Source of the DNA: Gammaproteobacteria bacterium
GTDB taxonomy: Bacteria; Pseudomonadota; Gammaproteobacteria; Steroidobacterales; Rariloculaceae
DNA length: 9,387 bases
Assembly: GCA_004357505.1 (NCBI GenBank)
Contig: SMWC01000012.1
Location: 1-9,387, forward strand
Direction of reading: 5' to 3'
Shown here in pieces: positions 5,782 through 9,387 of this stretch; the stretch's first letter is position 1, and the number at the start of each line of letters is the position of its first letter. The position numbers and the translations under genes were made by a program. The notes beneath the pieces were generated by a model. It saw only the letters and a list, made by a program, of their open reading frames with translations. It was not told the origin of the DNA and made no database searches.

Positions 5782-8229
5782 GTGGACAAAGACCATCCCG
5801 AATCGGGAGAACCTAAGCGACTGCCCATATTGCCCCTGCGGGATGTAGTGGTTTACCCGCACATGGTGATTCCGCTCTTCGTTGGGCGGGAAAAATCGGT
5901 GGTCGCATTGGATCAGGCGATGGCGGCGGACAAGGAGATCTTCCTCGTCGCTCAAACCAAAGCCGATGTAGACGACCCTGGCGAGAAAGACGTCTACGAG
6001 ATCGGTACGGTCGCGACAATCTTGCAATTACTGAAACTTCCGGACGGTACCGTCAAAGTTCTGGTTGAGGGTAACCGGCGCGCGCGCATTCGGAACCTGA
6101 AGATCGGCCCGTGCTTCTCGGCTGAAGTCGACGAACTTCCTGACGACGACGTCGAGCCGCTTCCCGAGGGCGAGCCCGTTGACGAGCGCGAGTTGGAGGT
6201 GCTGACGCGGTCCGTCGTGTCTCAATTCGAGCAGTACGTCAAGATGAATAAGAAGATCCCTCCCGAAATCCTGACTTCGCTCGCGGGAATCGATCAGCCG
6301 GGACGGCTGGCGGACACCGTTGCCGCCCACATGACGCTGAAGCTGTCGGATAAGCAAAAAGTCTTGGAGATCAACGGCGTCAGGGCGCGCTTGGAGCACG
6401 TTCTCGGTCTTGTTGACGGTGAGATCGACATACTTCGTATCGAGAAAAGAGTCCGTGGCCGCGTCAAGCAGCAGATGGAGAAAAGTCAGCATGAGTACTA
6501 TCTGAATGAGCAGATGAAGGCCATTCAGAAGGAGATGGGCGACTTGGAGGATGCGCCCAATGAGCTAGCCGAGCTGGAGAAAAAGATCCAGACGATCGGT
6601 ATGACCAAGGAGGGCAAAGAGAAGGCTACTTCCGAGCTTGGCAAGCTGAAGCTGATGTCGCCGATGTCAGCCGAAGCGACCGTGGTACGCAACTACGTTG
6701 ATTGGCTTGTCAAGGTGCCGTGGAAGAAACGCACCAAGGTCTTGCAGAATCTGGAGGAAGCCGAGCGAATTCTCGAGGAAGACCACTACGGGTTGGAGAA
6801 AGTAAAAGAACGCATCCTGGAGTATCTGGCCGTGCAGCAACGCGTCAAGAAGTCCAAAGGGCCGATACTGTGCCTCGTGGGCGCTCCCGGTGTCGGTAAG
6901 ACATCGCTCGGGCAGAGCATCGCGCGCGCGACCAATCGTAAGTTCATTCGCATGTCGCTGGGCGGAGTCAGGGATGAGGCCGAGATCCGTGGCCATCGGC
7001 GCACGTATATTGGCTCGATGCCGGGCAAGATCGTCCAGAATATGAGCAAGGCAAAAGTACGTAACCCGCTGTTTCTTCTGGACGAAGTGGACAAGATGTC
7101 GATAGACTTCAGAGGGGATCCGTCGTCAGCCCTGTTAGAGGTTCTCGATCCCGAGCAGAACTCGACGTTCAACGACCACTATCTGGAAGTGGACTTCGAC
7201 CTCTCGGAAGTCATGTTCGTTTGCACGGCGAATACTTTGAATATTCCTCCGCCGTTACTGGATCGAATGGAGGTCATTCGATTGCCCGGTTACACCGAGG
7301 ACGAAAAACTCAAGATCGCCACCGGATACCTGATGCCGAAGCAGATGTCGCAAAATGGTATCGAGGATAATGAACTGCGCATCTCCGACTCGGCAATTCT
7401 AGATACGATCCGTTATTACACGCGCGAGGCTGGGGTCAGAAACCTCGAGCGTGAAATCGCCAACATCTGTCGTAAGGTTGTCAAGAAGCTGCTGCTTCGA
7501 CCGCGCAAGAGTACCGTGCGGGTGACGCATCGTAACCTTAACAAGTTTCTCGGCGTCCAGCGTTACCGCTATGGCCGCGCCGAGGAGAACGACCAGGTCG
7601 GTCAGGTCACCGGTCTCGCCTGGACCGAGGTTGGCGGTGAGTTGCTGACGATCGAAGGTGCGGTTGTTCCCGGTAAAGGGAAGTTAATCCAGACCGGACA
7701 GTTGGGCGATGTGATGAAGGAGTCCATTCAAGCTGCGATGACGGTCGTACGTAGTCGAGCCGCGGTGCTGGGAATCGACGAAAATTTCTATCAGAACTCA
7801 GATGTGCATATCCACGTCCCGGAGGGCGCGACGCCAAAAGATGGACCCTCGGCCGGTATCGCAATGTGCGCAGCATTGGTCTCAGCGCTGACCAAGATTC
7901 CGGTGCGAGCGAATGTCGCGATGACCGGAGAGATCACCTTGCGAGGTGAAGTGCTGCCGATTGGCGGGCTCAAGGAGAAGTTGTTAGCGGCCCACAGGGG
8001 GGGCATCCAGACGGTACTGATTCCGGCCGACAACGAAAAGGATTTGGTGGAAATACCGAAGAACATCAAGGACAAATTGACTATTCTTCCGGTCAAATGG
8101 ATTGATGAAGTCCTCGCGTTGGCACTACGACACATGCCTGCACCGAAGGGCGATAAAGAGACCGCAGGCGAAGATCAGGACGCCAAGTCGAAGGGCGTCG
8201 ACAAGGACAAGGCCGTGCTTCCTCACTAG
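5782..8229 (+). CDS. lon: Lon protease (ATP-dependent, LonA type)
   Basis: Homohexameric cytoplasmic AAA+ protease that degrades misfolded proteins and short-lived regulators, with unfoldase and peptidase in one chain. It has 815 residues (E. coli 784). The N-terminal substrate-binding domain begins with LPILPLRDVVVYP (14-26) and leads into a long charged helical region (about 225-310). The AAA+ module has Walker A GAPGVGKT (367-374) and Walker B LLDEVDK (Asp434, Glu435). The protease domain, from about 595, has the Ser-Lys dyad: Ser690 in PKDGPSAG and Lys733 in GGLKEK. Their 43-residue spacing equals E. coli S679-K722. The last 30 or so residues form a Lys/Asp/Glu-rich, probably disordered tail that accounts for much of the extra length. 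The start is GTG. It is probably heat-inducible from the sigma32-like promoter upstream. Confidence 0.98.
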   Translation: MDKDHPESGEPKRLPILPLRDVVVYPHMVIPLFVGREKSVVALDQAMAADKEIFLVAQTKADVDDPGEKDVYEIGTVATILQLLKLPDGTVKVLVEGNRRARIRNLKIGPCFSAEVDELPDDDVEPLPEGEPVDERELEVLTRSVVSQFEQYVKMNKKIPPEILTSLAGIDQPGRLADTVAAHMTLKLSDKQKVLEINGVRARLEHVLGLVDGEIDILRIEKRVRGRVKQQMEKSQHEYYLNEQMKAIQKEMGDLEDAPNELAELEKKIQTIGMTKEGKEKATSELGKLKLMSPMSAEATVVRNYVDWLVKVPWKKRTKVLQNLEEAERILEEDHYGLEKVKERILEYLAVQQRVKKSKGPILCLVGAPGVGKTSLGQSIARATNRKFIRMSLGGVRDEAEIRGHRRTYIGSMPGKIVQNMSKAKVRNPLFLLDEVDKMSIDFRGDPSSALLEVLDPEQNSTFNDHYLEVDFDLSEVMFVCTANTLNIPPPLLDRMEVIRLPGYTEDEKLKIATGYLMPKQMSQNGIEDNELRISDSAILDTIRYYTREAGVRNLEREIANICRKVVKKLLLRPRKSTVRVTHRNLNKFLGVQRYRYGRAEENDQVGQVTGLAWTEVGGELLTIEGAVVPGKGKLIQTGQLGDVMKESIQAAMTVVRSRAAVLGIDENFYQNSDVHIHVPEGATPKDGPSAGIAMCAALVSALTKIPVRANVAMTGEITLRGEVLPIGGLKEKLLAAHRGGIQTVLIPADNEKDLVEIPKNIKDKLTILPVKWIDEVLALALRHMPAPKGDKETAGEDQDAKSKGVDKDKAVLPH

Positions 8230-8244
8230 CGCTGCAATTCTTAT

Positions 8245-8274
8245 TTGACATCGGAAAATACGCCTTGGTATAAG
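8245..8274 (+). promoter_or_regulatory. Strong sigma70 promoter for hupB (and the tRNAs)
   Basis: A perfect -35 TTGACA (8245-8250), an 18-base spacer and -10 TATAAG (8269-8274) preceded by TG (TGGTATAAG, extended -10). This is the best sigma70 match in the window and fits an abundant protein. Transcription would start near 8281, giving a leader of about 130 bases. Confidence 0.8.
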
Positions 8275-8280
8275 TTCCCC

Positions 8281-8409
8281 GTCTGGTGGTTCCGTAGCGT
8301 TCGAATACGGGAGACGATTCGGGCTCGATTAACCTCCGGACAGGTCTTAAACAGGGTGGGCGTCAGTGCGCGTCTGGGGTAAAACTTCTATTTACTTAAA
8401 GGGATCGGA
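8281..8409 (+). other. Long 5' leader of hupB
   Basis: About 130 untranslated bases are expected between the promoter and the hupB ATG. The leader contains an inverted repeat CCGTA-N9-TACGG (8292-8296 with 8306-8310) whose loop includes the palindrome TTCGAA. It ends with the ribosome binding site AAAGGGA (8398-8404). I recognise no known riboswitch or ribosomal-protein leader in it, and no second convincing promoter. Confidence 0.45.
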
Positions 8410-8682
8410 ATGAACAAAGCGGAACTTGTCGATGCGGTAGCAGGTGCAGCCTCTCTTTCCAAAGCCGATGCAGGTCGCGCGGTCGACGCCGTGCTCAGCA
8501 GCATCAGTTCCTCATTGAGCAACGGACAACCAGTCGCGATCGTTGGATTTGGAACATTCAGTGTTAAACATCGTAAGGCGCGAGCCGGACGCAACCCTAG
8601 GACTGGTGAGACGATACAGATCAAAGCCAGTAATGTGCCGGGGTTCAAAGCAGGTAAGGCGTTGAAGGAAGCGGTAAACTAG
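8410..8682 (+). CDS. hupB: DNA-binding protein HU-beta
   Basis: Small histone-like nucleoid protein that binds and bends DNA without strong sequence preference, as a dimer. It has 90 residues, the exact length of E. coli HU-beta, and shares its start (MNK) and end (GKALKEAVN). The core signature VGFGTFSVKHRKARAGRNP spans 45-63. Pro63 is the residue at the tip of the beta-arm that intercalates into DNA. The ATG at 8410 is preceded by AAAGGGA with a five-base spacer. It lies downstream of lon but has its own strong promoter. Only 18 bases separate its stop from tRNA-Val, so the transcript probably continues through both tRNAs to the terminator at 8873-8916. In E. coli, HU-beta is a Lon substrate, which gives the neighbourhood some functional sense. 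Confidence 0.97.
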   Translation: MNKAELVDAVAGAASLSKADAGRAVDAVLSSISSSLSNGQPVAIVGFGTFSVKHRKARAGRNPRTGETIQIKASNVPGFKAGKALKEAVN

Positions 8683-8698
8683 CCGGACCTGTTCCGGC
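8682..8698 (+). repeat. Hairpin between hupB and tRNA-Val
   Basis: GCCGGA-CCTGT-TCCGGC, a perfect six-pair stem whose first base is the last base of the hupB stop codon. The tRNA starts three bases beyond it. There is no T tract, so it should not terminate. It more likely caps the hupB message 3' end when the tRNA is cut out. Confidence 0.55.
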
Positions 8699-8700
8699 GG

Positions 8701-8776
8701 GGGTGCTTAGCTCAGCTGGGAGAGCGTCGCCCTTACAAGGCGAAGGTCGGGGGTTCGATCCCCTCAGCACCCACCA
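8701..8776 (+). tRNA. tRNA-Val, anticodon UAC
   Basis: 76 bases including an encoded CCA (8774-8776). The acceptor stem GGGTGCT/AGCACCC is perfect. The anticodon stem TCGCC/GGCGA encloses CTTACAA, giving anticodon TAC at 8734-8736. The D arm has the typical TAGCTCAGCTGGGAGAG sequence, and the T loop TTCGATC sits in a stem with one G-T pair. It is a standard valine tRNA reading GUA, GUG and probably GUU. There is no room for its own promoter after hupB. Confidence 0.97.
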
Positions 8777-8788
8777 CGAAAGGTAGTT

Positions 8789-8865
8789 GGAGTGGTAGTT
8801 CAGCTGGTTAGAATACCGGCCTGTCACGCCGGGGGTCGCGGGTTCGAGTCCCGTCCACTCCGCCA
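8789..8865 (+). tRNA. tRNA-Asp, anticodon GUC
   Basis: 77 bases including an encoded CCA (8863-8865). The acceptor stem is GGAGTGG/CCACTCC with discriminator G8862, the identity base expected for aspartate. The loop CTGTCAC between CCGGC and GCCGG gives anticodon GTC at 8823-8825. It is nearly the same as E. coli tRNA-Asp. It lies 12 bases after tRNA-Val, so both are processed from one precursor. Confidence 0.97.
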
Positions 8866-8872
8866 TACAGAT

Positions 8873-8916
8873 AGGACAGATCTATTTTTTCACGAAAGTG
8901 GATCTGTCCTTTTTTT
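8873..8916 (+). terminator. Strong intrinsic terminator after the hupB-tRNA unit
   Basis: AGGACAGATC (8873-8882) pairs perfectly with GATCTGTCCT (8901-8910) and is followed at once by a run of seven T (8910-8916). The 18-base loop can pair further (TTT with AAA around CACG). No T run follows on the minus strand, so it acts on + strand transcription only. It would end transcripts from hupB through tRNA-Asp. Confidence 0.92.
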
Positions 8917-8935
8917 CTTGGGTCGGTAGCGCATC

Positions 8936-9387
8936 ATGTTACAAGCAATTAGTGACGGCATTGGACGATGGGTCGCCGGCGCTATACTCGGTCTGCTCGC
9001 AGTCGCTTTTATTTTTTGGGGCGTCGACTTCAGTTTAGGCGGTACGACTTTCGCGGCGAAAGTCAACGGCAACGAAATTCCGATCCTCGATTTCGAGCGC
9101 GACTTGCAGAGCCAGCAGGCCCAGTATCAGGAGCTGTATCGAATCGAGATAACGGATGAGCTACAGCGTGAGCTGAGACTGGCGGTCTTAGAGCGGCTGA
9201 TCCGTAACGAAGCGCTACTACAGCAGGTGGAATCCGCTGGCTACCGGCTTTCTGATGAGCGTTTGACGGCGGCGATTCGCGCGCGGCCGGAGTTTCGAGT
9301 GGGTGGAGAGTTTTCCCTAGACGTCTACCGGGCGTCGTTGTTGAACATCGGTCTCACACCTGCCGGGTTCGAAGCGCTGCAGCGGGA
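8936..9387 (+). CDS. ppiD: Periplasmic chaperone PpiD, N-terminal part (cut by window edge)
   Basis: PpiD is an inner-membrane-anchored periplasmic chaperone of the SurA/parvulin group that assists proteins leaving the Sec translocon. About 150 residues are visible from the ATG at 8936 and the frame is open to the right edge. A short cytoplasmic N terminus (MLQAISDGIGR) leads to one membrane segment at about 12-30. A SurA_N-like chaperone region begins near AKVNGNEIP, as in E. coli PpiD, and continues in charged helices with the typical RLIRNEALL sequence. The parvulin domain would lie outside the window. An in-frame TAG at 8927-8929 rules out an earlier start. No good Shine-Dalgarno is seen (only GG-rich GGGTCGG), and the terminator ends 19 bases upstream. 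The position after hupB and tRNAs is typical for ppiD. Confidence 0.93.
   Translation, partial: MLQAISDGIGRWVAGAILGLLAVAFIFWGVDFSLGGTTFAAKVNGNEIPILDFERDLQSQQAQYQELYRIEITDELQRELRLAVLERLIRNEALLQQVESAGYRLSDERLTAAIRARPEFRVGGEFSLDVYRASLLNIGLTPAGFEALQR

Noticed and set aside
5242..6027. Minus-strand open frame (261 codons) across the clpX-lon junction
   Set aside because: It is antisense to two conserved genes and runs through the lon promoter region. Nothing in it resembles a protein family.
8645..8866. Minus-strand open frame over the two tRNA genes
   Set aside because: It is read through tRNA-Val and tRNA-Asp in antisense. This is a well-known false-positive peptide from tRNA loci.

Overview
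This window is a housekeeping protein-quality-control locus from a moderately GC-rich bacterium. The order tig-clpP-clpX-lon-hupB-(tRNA-Val, tRNA-Asp)-ppiD, all on the + strand, is the familiar arrangement of Gammaproteobacteria. The protein sequences agree: ClpX, Lon and HU-beta are close in motif and length to the E. coli proteins. The sequence alone does not fix the genus. I see no mobile element, CRISPR array, phage gene or foreign-looking island.

Layout. At the left edge (1-1915) lies the C-terminal majority of a prolyl oligopeptidase (S9A) gene that begins outside the window. A 206-base spacer without a gene follows; it carries a likely promoter and small inverted repeats. Next is tRNA-Leu(UAG) (2122-2203), then tig (trigger factor) and clpP, which are only 28 bases apart. 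clpX follows after a 134-base gap containing its own sigma70-type promoter and two small hairpins. lon follows after a 105-base gap with a good match to a sigma32 (heat-shock) promoter. hupB follows behind a very strong-looking sigma70 promoter and a leader of about 130 bases. Two tRNA genes, Val(UAC) and Asp(GUC), sit immediately after hupB, closed by a strong intrinsic terminator (8873-8916). The 5' part of ppiD (8936 to the right edge) starts only 19 bases beyond the terminator.

How the genes work together. Trigger factor meets nascent chains at the ribosome exit. ClpX unfolds tagged or misfolded proteins and feeds them to the ClpP peptidase. Lon is a self-contained unfoldase-protease. HU-beta is a nucleoid protein and, in E. 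coli, a known Lon substrate. PpiD is a membrane-anchored periplasmic chaperone for proteins leaving the Sec translocon. The visible control signals suggest that the cluster is split into several units: tRNA-Leu possibly with tig-clpP, then clpX, heat-inducible lon, and hupB with the two tRNAs.

I found no convincing undescribed system. The points worth a second look are regulatory or small structural ones: the sigma32-like lon promoter, a palindrome over the clpX -35 box, tRNAs apparently sharing transcripts with protein genes, a tRNA-Leu gene ending CCG rather than CCA, a divergent trigger factor PPIase loop, and ppiD packed against a terminator with no visible promoter or ribosome binding site.
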